Shown here: in pieces, positions 9,153-18,446 of the stretch
Position numbering within the stretch: the stretch's first letter is position 1
Layout of the letters: each line of letters opens with the position of its first letter
Assembly (NCBI GenBank): GCA_963835085.1
Contig: CAWIED010000001.1
Location: 806,001 to 870,000 of the forward strand
Length of the DNA: 64,000 nt
From: JBDIAG01 sp963835085
GTDB lineage: Bacteria; Actinomycetota; Actinomycetes; Actinomycetales; CAWJMD01
Direction of reading: 5' to 3'
Made by a program: the position numbers and the translations under genes
Notes under the pieces: generated by a model
Database searches by the model: none
The model's input: only the letters and a program-made list of their open reading frames with translations
Told to the model about the DNA's origin: nothing

Positions 9153-10324
9153 GGCAACTCCTTCTGCAGGGTCGGGATGTGCGCTCTGACCTCGTAGGTG
9201 TTGCCCACCCGCTCGGTCTCGAGTCGTCCACCGGCCATCGTGGCCCGTTCGGTCATGCCGATGATGCCGTGCCCGGTTCCGGCGCCGGGCGGGGCACCCG
9301 GGGCGATGGTATTGGTGACCGTCAGCCGGTAGCCGTCGCTCCAGTCGCGCCTCACCTGCACGGGGGCGCTGAGGTCGCCGTGCTTGAGTGCGTTCGTGAG
9401 CGCCTCGCTGAGCATCCGGTAGGAGGTCAGGGCGATCAGCGGAGAGCTGGACGGGGCTCCGACGTCGTGTACCTCGACCTTCATGGCCGACGCCCGCATT
9501 CGCTCGATGAGCTCGCTCTGCTGCTCGTAACCCATTGTGGTTCCGACAGATTCGCTGTGCCGTAGCTCGTGCAAGATCGTTCGCAGGTCGGTCATCGCCG
9601 AGCGGGCCGTCTCCGCGATGACTTCGAGGGCGCGCTCAGCCTGATCGGGAGCGGTGCGCAGGGCATACCGCGCGCCGTCGGCCTGCGCGGCCACTACGGC
9701 CCACGAGTGGGCTACGACGTCGTGCATGTCGGCGGCGATGCGGGCCCGCTCCTGCTCCTGGTCGAAGGCCTGCGCCAGGCGGAGGCGCTCGGCGGCGTCG
9801 AGCTGCGCGTCGACCTTGGCCTGGATGGCCTGGCGGTTCTGGAACCGGACATAGCCCGCCACCCACCCGCCCTCGCAGACCACCGCCGCTGACATGCCCA
9901 GCGCCACTCCCGAGACCACCGTGGGAGTGCCCATGCCCTGGGTCGCCAGCTGCCTCCACCACGTGAAGACGGCAGCCCCCAGCACCGCAATCACCGCGCT
10001 GATCAGCCCGAAGCGCCGCACCCGGGAGCGGTGATCGGAGCCGAGCTGGAAGAAGAGGACGGCGTAGCCGAGGTCGGCCACGATGGCGATCTCGCCGGTG
10101 GCGACCTGAACGACAGCCGCCACCGCAGCCAGGCCCACCATCGCCGGCAGGCTCACCCGCCGCAGCGCCAGCGCCACCGCGACGAAGGCGGTCGCCACCA
10201 CGGCGGCGATGCCTTGCCGTTGGGCGACGACGGCCGTGAGCAGGCCGAAGAGGACGGCCGTCGTCACATCGATCGCGACTCGGAACCGGGTGAGGCGTCG
10301 AGTGTCCAGCCAGACGTCGCTCAT
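9149..10324 (-). CDS. Sensor histidine kinase, NarX/LiaS-like (HisKA_3 type)
   Basis: Membrane sensor of 391 residues. About five to six hydrophobic helices fill residues 15-160 with almost no extracytoplasmic loop, suggesting it senses within the membrane. The dimerisation motif ERARIAADMHDVVAHS carries the phosphorylated His at about residue 201. The ATPase part has EALTNALKHG (N box) and GHGIIGMTERA (G box). The ATG at 10322-10324 overlaps the stop of the upstream flavoprotein by four bases, and its own stop overlaps the regulator start, so the three form one translationally coupled unit. Confidence 0.93.
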   Translation of the reverse strand: MSDVWLDTRRLTRFRVAIDVTTAVLFGLLTAVVAQRQGIAAVVATAFVAVALALRRVSLPAMVGLAAVAAVVQVATGEIAIVADLGYAVLFFQLGSDHRSRVRRFGLISAVIAVLGAAVFTWWRQLATQGMGTPTVVSGVALGMSAAVVCEGGWVAGYVRFQNRQAIQAKVDAQLDAAERLRLAQAFDQEQERARIAADMHDVVAHSWAVVAAQADGARYALRTAPDQAERALEVIAETARSAMTDLRTILHELRHSESVGTTMGYEQQSELIERMRASAMKVEVHDVGAPSSSPLIALTSYRMLSEALTNALKHGDLSAPVQVRRDWSDGYRLTVTNTIAPGAPPGAGTGHGIIGMTERATMAGGRLETERVGNTYEVRAHIPTLQKELP

Positions 10325-12127
10325 GCCGGCATCGATGCCGACCCGTCGGCCGGCAACGCCTCGTCCACCGGGGTCGGCGGCAGCTCGGCCAGGTAGGCGT
10401 GCACGGCCGGAACCACGGAAGCCCCTTCGCCGCTGGCCGAGGCGACCCGTTTCATCGAGCCGCTGCGCACGTCGCCCACCGCATAGACCCCGGCAAGCGT
10501 GGTGGCATTCGGCTCCGGGGGCACCCCGTCTGGCCAAGACGCTTGTGGCACAAGGCGTCCCGTGAGAATGAACTCCCGGTCGTCGAGGGCCAGACCTCTG
10601 GGCAACCAGGCCGTGCACGGGTCGGCGCCCAGCAGCAGCAACAGTGCACCGGCGCGAACGCGCTGCTCGCGACCCGTGGTGGTGTCGCGCAGCGTCAGCC
10701 ACGACAACCGTGGCTCGCCGCCCCCACCGACCACCTCGGTGCACGGGCGCACGATGATCCGGGGGTTGGCGCTGACCTCGCGGATCAGGTAGTCGGACAT
10801 CGTTGCTTCCAGGCCGGGTCGCCGCACGAGAATCGTCACGCTCGAGGTGAACCGCGCCAGGTGCACGGCGGCCTGACCGGCCGAGTTGCCCCCTCCCACC
10901 ACATACACCTTCGTGTTGCGCAGGCCCTGAGCAATGCTCATCGCCGCGCCGTAGTGCACCCCGCGTCCCACATAGTTCTCCACCTGCGGTACGCCGAGCT
11001 TGCGATACTGCGCGCCGGTGGCGATGACGACCGCCCGGGCGCGCACCCGCCCGCCGCCGTCGAGGTGCAGGGTGTGCGGCGCGCTGGAGGCCAGCGCGTC
11101 GGCAGTCAGCTCGCCGTCGGTCAGCTGGCCGTCGGTCGGGGAGCCGGGGGTCATGGCCACGACGCGACGCCCGATCAGGAACCGCGCACCGAACCGGAGG
11201 GCCTGGAACCTGGCGCGCTGAGCCAGCCGCATTCCCGAGATGCCGCGCGGAAAGCCCAGGTAGTTGCGGATCATCGATGACGTGCCGGCCTGGCCGCCGA
11301 CAGCTTCGGACTCGATGACCACCGTCTCCAGCCCCTCCGAGGCGCCGTAGACGGCCGCCGCCAGTCCGGCCGGCCCGGCCCCCACGATGGCGAGGTCGGC
11401 CACGTAGCCGGCTGGCAGGTCGTCGGCGGTGCCGGACAGCGTGGCTCCCAGATCGGCGATGGTTGGATTGCTGAGCACCTGCGCGCCGGACGTGCGGACC
11501 AACGGCAGCTCGGCGTCCTCGCCGGCCAGAGCCAGCACCTCACGTCCCACCTCGGAATCGGGAAGGTACTTGCGGTAGGCGATGCCCATCCGCTGGAAGA
11601 TGTCCTTCATCCGCGCCAGGCCGGCCGAGGACATCGTTCGCCACGATCTGCACGCCCTCGACCTCGGGACCGTGCGCCGACCAACCCCACTCCGACAGCA
11701 GCTCAGCCAGCGCGGTGTGGAACTCCTCGTCACGAGGCCCGCGCGGATTGCCCAGGTAGGCGTCGATCACTCCGTCGGAGACGGCGTCGCGCAATCGGGC
11801 GACACCGCCGGAGAACCACTCCTTGCTGACCACCACGCACACGCGGCGCGCGGTGGGGCACAGCCGTTGGAGGTCTTCGAGAGCGTCGTCGAAGCTGCTG
11901 TCGGGCAGTTCGGGGGCGATGGCAAACATCGCGATGGGCACGTCGGCGTCCACCAGCAGCCTGGTGAGCCTTTCGGCCTCGTCAGCGGAGACCGCACAGC
12001 GTAGGTCGTAGTCGACGGCGTAGCGGGCCTCGAACTGGGTGCGCACGGCGTCGATCTCGTCGGGACCCGCGACCAGCAGGATGACCGGGGTGACCCCGCT
12101 CGGGCCACCCCAGTGGATGTTCGTCAT
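10321..12127 (-). pseudogene. Receiver-like/thioredoxin-reductase-like fusion flavoprotein, apparent frameshift
   Basis: The first half (from ATG 12125-12127, MTNIHWGGPSG) is a receiver-like domain: VILLVAGPDEID, then MFAIAPELPDSSFDDALEDL. The second half is an FAD/NAD(P)-dependent reductase: DLAIVGAGPAGLAAAVYGAS (FAD), VYVVGGGNSAGQAA (NADPH), VYAVGDVRSGSMKRVA (second FAD motif). The redox CxxC of thioredoxin reductase is absent; the region reads GGQAGTSSMIRNYLGFP, as in known response-regulator/reductase fusions. Between ANDVLG and RMKDIFQRMGIAYRKYLPD the frame changes by +1 near 11615-11630, probably one extra base. The stop overlaps the kinase start, which suggests a redox role in the two-component system (inference). 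Confidence 0.85.
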
Positions 12128-12216
12128 GGCACCAGCCTGCCGCATACCCGGCCTATCGCAAGGGTCAGTGAGATCCGGACGAGCTAGTGCGACAGCAAGG
12201 GGCATATGCGGGTGGG

Positions 12217-15042
12217 CTACGAGGGCCGATCCCGAATCCACAGAGCTATCTCGGTTCGGGTGGTCAACTGCAGTTTGGCCAGGGCGCTTCGGACGTGCGA
12301 TTCGACGGTGCGCACCGACAGGAACAGCTGGTCGGCGATCTGTTGGTTGGTCATGGCCCGGCCGACGAGCAGCGCCACCTCGAGTTCCCTCGCCGTCAGC
12401 CCGCCGGTGGGTGTCGACTGGGCACTGGAAGGGTGTCCGACCTGGTCGAGGATCGCGCCGGCAGCCGCCAACGGGCCGGGCATGTCGAGACGGTGGAACT
12501 CGTCCGCTGCCACCCGGGCGAGATCACGTGCTCGTGCCGGCGCAACAGCAGCCACGCTCTCCGCCAGCGCGAGACGTCCGAGGGCGGCGAAGGGCCTGGC
12601 ACCGATCCGGTCGTCGACGACGATGCCACGGTCGAAATGTGCGGCCGCCAGGGCCAGGTCGCCGAACGCTTGCGCGAGCCGGCCGAGCGGATACTCACCC
12701 GATCCCAAGGCGAAGGGAGAGCCGCCGCCGTCAGCGCCGCACCAGCCCGCGCACGGCAGTAGCAGGCCATAGCATTCGGCCGCCACCGCGGCGTCCCCGA
12801 CCACCGTCGCGCCGACGCCGATCTGGCCCAATGTCCCAGCCCAACGAGGGCCGAGCGGCATCCAGGACGGCACTTCGCGTAGAGAGGCGAACTCGGCCCT
12901 GGCTCGCTCGAGGTCACCCTGCAACGCGAATATGACCGGAAGCGCCGCGCGTACCAAGGGCATCGGCGGCGCGGCGGCGATCACGTCGAGCCCGTCCGGA
13001 AGCAGTTCCGATGGGTCGCCGCGCACCACAGCCAGCTGAACGTGGAAGGCGTAGTGCATTCCGATCATCGAGAGGTCGCCGACCCGGTCGGCGAGCGCTC
13101 GGGCCGCCCGCGCGGTGTCACGCGCCTCGTCGAAGCGGCCGACCAGGATGTCGAGCGCCGCCCGGATTTGCAGGGCATGCCACCGAGCCACGGGTGACGA
13201 ACGCTTTCGGGCAACCCGCTCGACCTCGCTGATCGCCTGCTGGACGGCGGTCAGATCACCCCGCTGGAACGCCAGGTCGGCCTGCCAGAGGTGTCCCCAC
13301 AAAGCACCCATGGTTGTCGGCGCGGATGCTGCGAGCTGCACTGCCCGGGCAGCAAGCTCGGTACGTTCGGCGATCGCCTGCGGATAGCTCAACACGTAGT
13401 GACGTGCCGCGATCGCCTCGAGCTCGGCCTGCTGGTTGCCTGACGCTCGAGCAGCTGCCAGGGCCTGCTCCGACACCGCAGCCGGAGTGGCAGCACTGGT
13501 GCGATCGCCCTGCCGATGTGCTGATTGCACCGCCTCGGCCTCCGAAACAGCAATCAGGGCAAGGAGTCTGGCGCGCCGGGCGACCTCCGTCATCGGTAGT
13601 GCGCCGAGCGCTCGCTGACACATCGCCCCCGCGACGCGAGCGACGTCGGATGAGCCGACGCCCTGAGGGACGAGGGCGAAGTCGGCCATCAGGTCGGGCC
13701 TGCCTGCGGCCTCGGCGAGGTCGATCCCATCGGCGCACGAGCTCAGCGACTCCCGCAGCATTCCCGCCGCCCACTCGAAACGAGTGACGAGCAGGAGCCG
13801 CTCGGCGATCTCGTCGTCCCCGGCGTTCAGCGCCCGAGCCGACCGCAACGCAAGGAGCGCCAACTCCAGGCCGCGCTCCGGTGCGAAAACCTCAGCAGCG
13901 GCTGCGCGTGCCGCCAGGTCGCGACAGCGAGCTATGGCGTGTGGCTCCTCGACCCGGGCCCAATGCATCGCTGCCGGCCCAGCCAGCTGCGGATCGTCGG
14001 TCGCCTCGAGGGCGCCGGCCACGCCCGCGTGGGCGCGCGTCCGATCGGTCGGACTCAACTCGGCCACGATGGCGTCGCGGACCAGCGCATGCCTGAAGGC
14101 CAGCCCCGTCTCCCCGAAGTGAAGAATGCCTGCTCCAATCGCCGCAGCGAGCTGATCGGACACCTCGCGCACAGGCCGGCCGAGTGCCACGGCCAGCAGC
14201 GCGGGTGCGGGTCGTTCGCCGAAAACCGCAGCGGTGCCGACGGTTTCGCGGGTCTGCGCGGGCAACGATCGGTAGGGCGCCACCAATACGGCGCGCCACG
14301 TCGGCCGGCGGGCAAGCACGACCGACAGGTCGGCACCCGGCTCTGGCCCGAGCTCTGAGGTCAGGCTGCGAATGTAGAACGGGTTGCCGTGGGTGCGGCG
14401 CACCAGATCGTCGGCGTGCGCGGCCCAAGAACTCGTCTGCTCGTCGCGGGCCAACCAGGTGGCGACGGCGTCGGCGGTCAACCCGGTGAGCGCGAGGTGC
14501 AATGCGCTGGGATCGCGGAGCAGCTCCGGCACCGCCCGGCCGAAGGGTGACTCAGCGAACGGATCTTCCCGGGCGGTCGCCACGACGAGCACCGGCAGGG
14601 TGGCGAGTTCCGGCATGAGCCGCCGCAGCAGATCGAGCGACGCGCGATCAGCCCAGTGCAGGTCCTCCAAGACGACGGCCAGCCCGCGCTCGGCCGTGAG
14701 CTGGCACAGCGCATCTGTCACAGCCTCGACCAGCCGGAACCCGGCACCGTCTGCGGCGTCGAGATCCGAAACGCAGTCCAGGGCTGCTCGAAGCGCGGGC
14801 AGGTCTCTGGCCGCCCGGCGCCATGGCCACAACGTGGGAGCACCTGGGGCATCCACGCACCAACCGCGTGCGAGCGCCAATCCGAGCTCCACGGCCTCCT
14901 CGGCGACAGCACTCGCGAGCCGGCTCTTACCGATGCCGGCCTCGCCGCTCAGGAGGACGAGTCGTCCTACGCCACGTCCGGTCTCCTGGCAGACGGCGGC
15001 GAGCCGTGCCAGCTCGACCTCGCGCCCGGGCAGGGACCTCAT
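12217..15042 (-). CDS. Large ATP-binding LuxR-family transcriptional regulator (MalT/LAL type)
   Basis: Regulator of 941 residues. The N-terminal AAA-like ATPase has Walker A LLSGEAGIGKSRLA (about residues 30-43) and Walker B VVLEDLHWADRAS. A long helical, TPR-like middle follows (about 350-860). The C-terminal LuxR HTH reads LTARELEVALLVGRAMTNQQ then FLSVRTVESHVRSALAKLQL. Such LAL regulators use ATP and bound ligands or proteins to switch genes on; the ligand here is unknown. It is transcribed toward the flavoprotein gene with a 90-base gap, so it could regulate or share a message with that group. Confidence 0.92.
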   Translation of the reverse strand: MRSLPGREVELARLAAVCQETGRGVGRLVLLSGEAGIGKSRLASAVAEEAVELGLALARGWCVDAPGAPTLWPWRRAARDLPALRAALDCVSDLDAADGAGFRLVEAVTDALCQLTAERGLAVVLEDLHWADRASLDLLRRLMPELATLPVLVVATAREDPFAESPFGRAVPELLRDPSALHLALTGLTADAVATWLARDEQTSSWAAHADDLVRRTHGNPFYIRSLTSELGPEPGADLSVVLARRPTWRAVLVAPYRSLPAQTRETVGTAAVFGERPAPALLAVALGRPVREVSDQLAAAIGAGILHFGETGLAFRHALVRDAIVAELSPTDRTRAHAGVAGALEATDDPQLAGPAAMHWARVEEPHAIARCRDLAARAAAAEVFAPERGLELALLALRSARALNAGDDEIAERLLLVTRFEWAAGMLRESLSSCADGIDLAEAAGRPDLMADFALVPQGVGSSDVARVAGAMCQRALGALPMTEVARRARLLALIAVSEAEAVQSAHRQGDRTSAATPAAVSEQALAAARASGNQQAELEAIAARHYVLSYPQAIAERTELAARAVQLAASAPTTMGALWGHLWQADLAFQRGDLTAVQQAISEVERVARKRSSPVARWHALQIRAALDILVGRFDEARDTARAARALADRVGDLSMIGMHYAFHVQLAVVRGDPSELLPDGLDVIAAAPPMPLVRAALPVIFALQGDLERARAEFASLREVPSWMPLGPRWAGTLGQIGVGATVVGDAAVAAECYGLLLPCAGWCGADGGGSPFALGSGEYPLGRLAQAFGDLALAAAHFDRGIVVDDRIGARPFAALGRLALAESVAAVAPARARDLARVAADEFHRLDMPGPLAAAGAILDQVGHPSSAQSTPTGGLTARELEVALLVGRAMTNQQIADQLFLSVRTVESHVRSALAKLQLTTRTEIALWIRDRPS

Positions 15043-15248
15043 CTTGGTCAGTATTCCCGTCGGCGGTTGATCGACGGTTGGTTGGTGGAATACGGCTCAG
15101 AGGCAGCCAGAAGAATGACCACGGCAGGTATGTCCCGGAGCACCTTCAGTAGCCGAATCCGTAGCAGCACTGAGGCCGACGAGGCCTGCCCGCGCGCACC
15201 CTGGCGTCATCGGCTCCATCAGGGGGCCAGGACGAGGAGGAGCCCATC

Positions 15249-15608
15249 ATGTACGTGCAGATCCTGTTCTTCGACGGACCTCGCCGTGCCGAGTTCGTGG
15301 AAGCGTCGCGACGGGCCGGCCGCGAGCGGATCGCGCCGCTCATAGATGCCGATCCCGAGTTGCGGACCCGCCTGATCGGGGGCTTCCGCGGGCTCGGCGC
15401 GGACGGCGCCGAGGTCATCCTGTCCCTGGCGCGGGACGAGGCTGCGATCGATGCTCTCGAGCGTCTGGTCATGACGTCCGAACTGCTGCCGGGTGAGGAT
15501 CCTGCGCTGCTCACAACTCCCAGTCGAGTCGTTCGCTACGCCGTGGACGATGTGCAGGACGTCTTCGGTGCTCTCGGCGCGATGCTCGCCAACACGGGCG
15601 TCCAATAG
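15249..15608 (+). CDS. Conserved-looking protein of unknown function, 119 aa
   Basis: Starts MYVQILFFDGPRRAEFVEAS after a strong purine-rich site (gaggaggag) and ends 10 bases before the rpe start. It is soluble and acidic, with alternating beta-like and helical segments, and resembles a small dimeric alpha-beta barrel (ABM/EthD-like) fold in outline. I do not recognise a specific family. Good coding bias and a strong ribosome site support a real gene. It is divergent from the LAL regulator (206-base gap), so it may be one of its targets (inference). Confidence 0.7.
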   Translation: MYVQILFFDGPRRAEFVEASRRAGRERIAPLIDADPELRTRLIGGFRGLGADGAEVILSLARDEAAIDALERLVMTSELLPGEDPALLTTPSRVVRYAVDDVQDVFGALGAMLANTGVQ

Positions 15609-15618
15609 TCTGGACGGC

Positions 15619-16284
15619 ATGGGCGTCCAGATCTCTCCGAGCATCCTCAACAGCGACTTTGCCGACCTGCGAGGCGAACTGGAGAAGATCTCGACGGCCG
15701 ACTGGGCGCACGTCGACATCATGGACAACCACTTCGTGCCGAACCTGACGTTCGGCTTGCCCGTGGTGGAGCGCATTCTCGACGTCAGCCAGGTGCCCGT
15801 CGACTGCCATCTGATGATCACCGACCCCGACCGCTGGGCGCCGGCCTACGCCGAGGCAGGGGCGCAGTCGGTGACGTTCCATGTGGAGGCCGCCACTGCC
15901 CCGATCCGGCTGGCCCGCGAGCTGCGCCGGCTCGGGGCGCGCGCGGGCATGGCGTTGCGGCCGGCCACACCCGTGGAACCCTTTCTCGATCTGTTGCCCG
16001 AACTCGACATGCTGCTCGTGATGACCGTTGAGCCGGGGTTCGGTGGTCAGTCGTTCCTCGACGTGTGCCTGCCGAAGGTGCGCCGGGCGCGCCGGGCGAT
16101 CGAGGAGGCAGGACTCGACGTGTGGGTTCAAGTCGACGGCGGAGTCTCGGCCAGCACCATCGAGCGGGCGGCCGAGGCAGGCGCCAACGTCTTCGTAGCG
16201 GGCTCGGCCGTCTACGGTGCCGAGGACGCCGCAGCCGCGGTGGCGCAGTTGCGGGAGCTGGCCGGCGACTGCGTGCATTCCTAG
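15619..16284 (+). CDS. rpe: Ribulose-phosphate 3-epimerase
   Basis: Interconverts ribulose 5-phosphate and xylulose 5-phosphate (pentose phosphate pathway). The TIM-barrel signatures are clear: ISPSILNSDFADL at the start, VDIMDNHFVPNLTFG (metal His and catalytic Asp), VDCHLMITDP (metal His), MTVEPGFGGQSF (phosphate loop) and VQVDGGVSASTI (catalytic Asp and phosphate binding). The ATG at 15619 gives 221 residues, the normal size. Confidence 0.96.
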   Translation: MGVQISPSILNSDFADLRGELEKISTADWAHVDIMDNHFVPNLTFGLPVVERILDVSQVPVDCHLMITDPDRWAPAYAEAGAQSVTFHVEAATAPIRLARELRRLGARAGMALRPATPVEPFLDLLPELDMLLVMTVEPGFGGQSFLDVCLPKVRRARRAIEEAGLDVWVQVDGGVSASTIERAAEAGANVFVAGSAVYGAEDAAAAVAQLRELAGDCVHS

Positions 16285-16388
16285 CCGACGATTCCAAGCC
16301 TGCGGAGACTTCAAGTCTGTGGAGACTTCAGGCCGGCCGAACGATATGCGACTCGGGACACCGGGCCGGCCCGGTAGGCTCGACCGCT

Positions 16389-16652
16389 GTGAAGTCGTTC
16401 GACGCGCTGTTCGCCGAGTTGAGTGAGAAAGCAGTCTCCCGACCGCCTGGTTCAGGCACGGTCGCCGAGCTCGACGCGGGTGTTCATGCCATCGGCAAGA
16501 AGATCGTGGAGGAGGCCGCCGAGGTCTGGATGGCCGCCGAGCACGAGACCACCGACCGCGCCGCGGAGGAGATCTCACAGTTGCTCTACCACCTCCAGGT
16601 GCTCATGCTCGCCAAAGGCCTCACGCTCGACGACGTCTACGCCCAGCTCTGA
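16389..16652 (+). CDS. hisE: Phosphoribosyl-ATP diphosphatase
   Basis: Second step of histidine synthesis: hydrolyses phosphoribosyl-ATP to phosphoribosyl-AMP. The GTG at 16389 gives 87 residues beginning VKSFDALFAELSEKA. The MazG-like metal-binding helix reads KKIVEEAAEVWMAAE, followed by EEISQLLYHLQVLMLAKGL. It stands 75 bases before hisG, the first-step enzyme, as commonly seen in actinobacteria. Confidence 0.95.
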   Translation: MKSFDALFAELSEKAVSRPPGSGTVAELDAGVHAIGKKIVEEAAEVWMAAEHETTDRAAEEISQLLYHLQVLMLAKGLTLDDVYAQL

Positions 16653-16727
16653 CGGCCTTCCCTGCACCGTCTCGGCGTCTGCTCGCCGTCCCCGCCAGCC
16701 CCGATCACAGCTCAGTCCTGAGGAATC

Positions 16728-17570
16728 ATGATTCGAATTGCCGTGCCCAACAAGGGATCTCTGTCGGATCCTGCCGTCGAGATGCTCAGCGAGGCCGGGT
16801 ACCACCTGCGTCGCGACGGGCGCCAGCTCGTGCTTGCCGACGTGGCCAATGACGCGGAGTTCTTCTTTCTGCGTCCCCGGGACATCGCGGTCTACGTCGG
16901 GGCGGGAACGCTCGACGTCGGGCTGACGGGCCGCGACCTGCTGCTCGACTCGAGGGCCGCCGCGCAGGAGGTGCTGCCGCTGTCGTTCGCCCGTTCCACG
17001 TTCCGGTTCGCGGCGCCGACCGGAACGATCACCGAGCTGGCTGAGATCGCCGGCAAGCGGGTGGCCACGAGCTACGACGGTCTGGTTCGGGCCTTCCTGG
17101 CCGAGCACGGGATCGAGGCGTCGGTTGTGCGGCTCGACGGGGCAGTGGAGTCGTCCATCCAGCTCGGGGTTGCCGACGTCATCGCCGACGTGGTCGAGAC
17201 CGGTTCCACCCTGCGGGCAGCCGGGCTCGACGTGTTCGGAGAGCCGATGCTGGAGTCGGAGGCAGTGCTCATCTCGCGCAACGGCACCCGACCCGCGGGC
17301 CTCGATGTGTTGGTGCGCAGGTTGCAGGGGGTTCTCGTGGCGCGGCAGTACGTGCTCGTCGACTACGACGTGCGGGTCGACCTGGTGGAGAAGGCCTGTG
17401 CGGTGACGCCGGGGCTCGAATCCCCCACGGTCTCCCCGTTGCACGACAAGGGTTGGGTGGCGGTGCGTTCGATGGTGCCCCGGGCCCGTACGAATCAGGT
17501 GCTGGACGAGCTCTACGACCTGGGTGCCCGTGCCATCCTGGTGACCACGATTCACGCCTGCCGGATCTGA
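16728..17570 (+). CDS. hisG: ATP phosphoribosyltransferase, long form
   Basis: Commits ATP and PRPP to histidine synthesis. It starts MIRIAVPNKGSLSDPAVEML. The PRPP-binding segment is IADVVETGSTLRAAGL. A C-terminal domain of about 75 residues (VRSMVPRARTNQVLDELYDL onward) is the regulatory, histidine-binding part of the long, self-sufficient HisG, so a separate HisZ is not needed. Length 280 aa is typical of actinobacteria. It pairs with hisE just upstream. Confidence 0.96.
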   Translation: MIRIAVPNKGSLSDPAVEMLSEAGYHLRRDGRQLVLADVANDAEFFFLRPRDIAVYVGAGTLDVGLTGRDLLLDSRAAAQEVLPLSFARSTFRFAAPTGTITELAEIAGKRVATSYDGLVRAFLAEHGIEASVVRLDGAVESSIQLGVADVIADVVETGSTLRAAGLDVFGEPMLESEAVLISRNGTRPAGLDVLVRRLQGVLVARQYVLVDYDVRVDLVEKACAVTPGLESPTVSPLHDKGWVAVRSMVPRARTNQVLDELYDLGARAILVTTIHACRI

Positions 17571-17578
17571 GGTCTTCG

Positions 17579-18019
17579 ATGCCTGGGCCAGAGCCTGCCG
17601 ATCTCTACGCGGTGTTCGCGCCAAAGGCGGCCAAGATCGTGGCGGTGTTCACCACGATCCTGTTCGGGGCCCTCATGATCTCGCTCGCGCTGGTGGTTCC
17701 CGGCCTCGGTGTGCCAGATCAGGCCGGGTTCGTCTCGCTCGCGGTGCTGGTCGGCTGGCTGATGAGCCGGTTGGCCGGGGTCAAGGCCATCCCGACCCCC
17801 GAGGGACTCCTGGTGCGCAATCTCTTCGTCACCACCCGGCTGGAGTGGGCACAGATCGTGAACGTGCGCTTCGGCGACCTGCCCTGGCCGCTGCTCGATC
17901 TCGCGGACGGCGACACCTTGTCGGTCATGGGCATCCAACGGGCGGACGGCTACCGCTCGCGGGCCGAGGCCGTGCGGCTGGCGAACCTGGTGGAACTGCA
18001 TTCGGCTCCCGACCACTGA
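17579..18019 (+). CDS. Membrane protein with PH-like domain
   Basis: 146 residues. Two hydrophobic helices (about residues 18-41 and 48-66) are followed by a soluble part (VKAIPTPEGLLVRNLFVTTR and RLEWAQIVNVRFGDLPWPLL) of the bacterial PH-like kind that is common next to hisG in actinobacteria. The ATG at 17579 lies 8 bases after the hisG stop, so the genes are probably cotranscribed. Function is unknown; the family assignment is from the fold pattern. Confidence 0.8.
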   Translation: MPGPEPADLYAVFAPKAAKIVAVFTTILFGALMISLALVVPGLGVPDQAGFVSLAVLVGWLMSRLAGVKAIPTPEGLLVRNLFVTTRLEWAQIVNVRFGDLPWPLLDLADGDTLSVMGIQRADGYRSRAEAVRLANLVELHSAPDH

Positions 18020-18148
18020 GCCGACTCCGCCAGGACTCATACGAGCTGCACTTCGCTGAGGGTGTCACGCTGTGGACGCGGGGATACCTGAGCCCCGTGG
18101 AATCCTTGGCCTCCCCGATGACGACACCCGACAACACAGTGTCATGTG

Positions 18149-18168
18149 TAGAATCCTGTGTAAGGAGG
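18149..18168 (+). promoter_or_regulatory. Possible -10 element, operator and ribosome site of vapBC
   Basis: A tagaat hexamer (18149-18154) matches a -10 box, and aaggagg (18162-18168) is a strong ribosome site five bases before the vapB ATG. Around them, acacag (18135-18140) and ctgtgt (18156-18161) form an inverted repeat. Such palindromes over the promoter are where VapB-VapC complexes usually bind to repress their own operon (inference). Confidence 0.5.
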
Positions 18169-18173
18169 TGGTT

Positions 18174-18446
18174 ATGGCTACAAATCTTGCCATCGACCCG
18201 CAGTTGCTTGACGACGCGCTCGCCGTCAGCGGCGTACGGACCAAGAAGGAGGCAGTGACGATGGCTCTCCGTGAGTTCATCGCACGTCGTGCTCAGGCGA
18301 AGCTCGTTGACTCTTTCGGCACTCTTGACTGGGACGACTCCTATGACTACAAGAGGATCGCCGATCCCGAGATCTCAAGCTCATGCCGGACGATTGATGG
18401 CGCTTCTGATCGACACGAGCGTGTGGTCGCTGGCCTATCGTCGTGA
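18174..18446 (+). CDS. vapB: VapB-type antitoxin, C-terminus possibly frame-changed
   Basis: Antitoxin that binds and blocks the VapC nuclease. It begins MATNLAIDPQLLDDALAVSG, then VRTKKEAVTMALREFIARR, the ribbon-helix-helix DNA-binding pattern of VapB. As read, the frame runs 50 bases into vapC and ends in an unlikely tail. A -1 change near 18345 (one G missing in aagagg) would give DYK-EDRRSRDLKLMPDD and a stop at 18395-18397, overlapping the vapC ATG, which is the usual coupling. I favour a missing base, but this is not proven. Confidence 0.82.
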   Translation: MATNLAIDPQLLDDALAVSGVRTKKEAVTMALREFIARRAQAKLVDSFGTLDWDDSYDYKRIADPEISSSCRTIDGASDRHERVVAGLSS

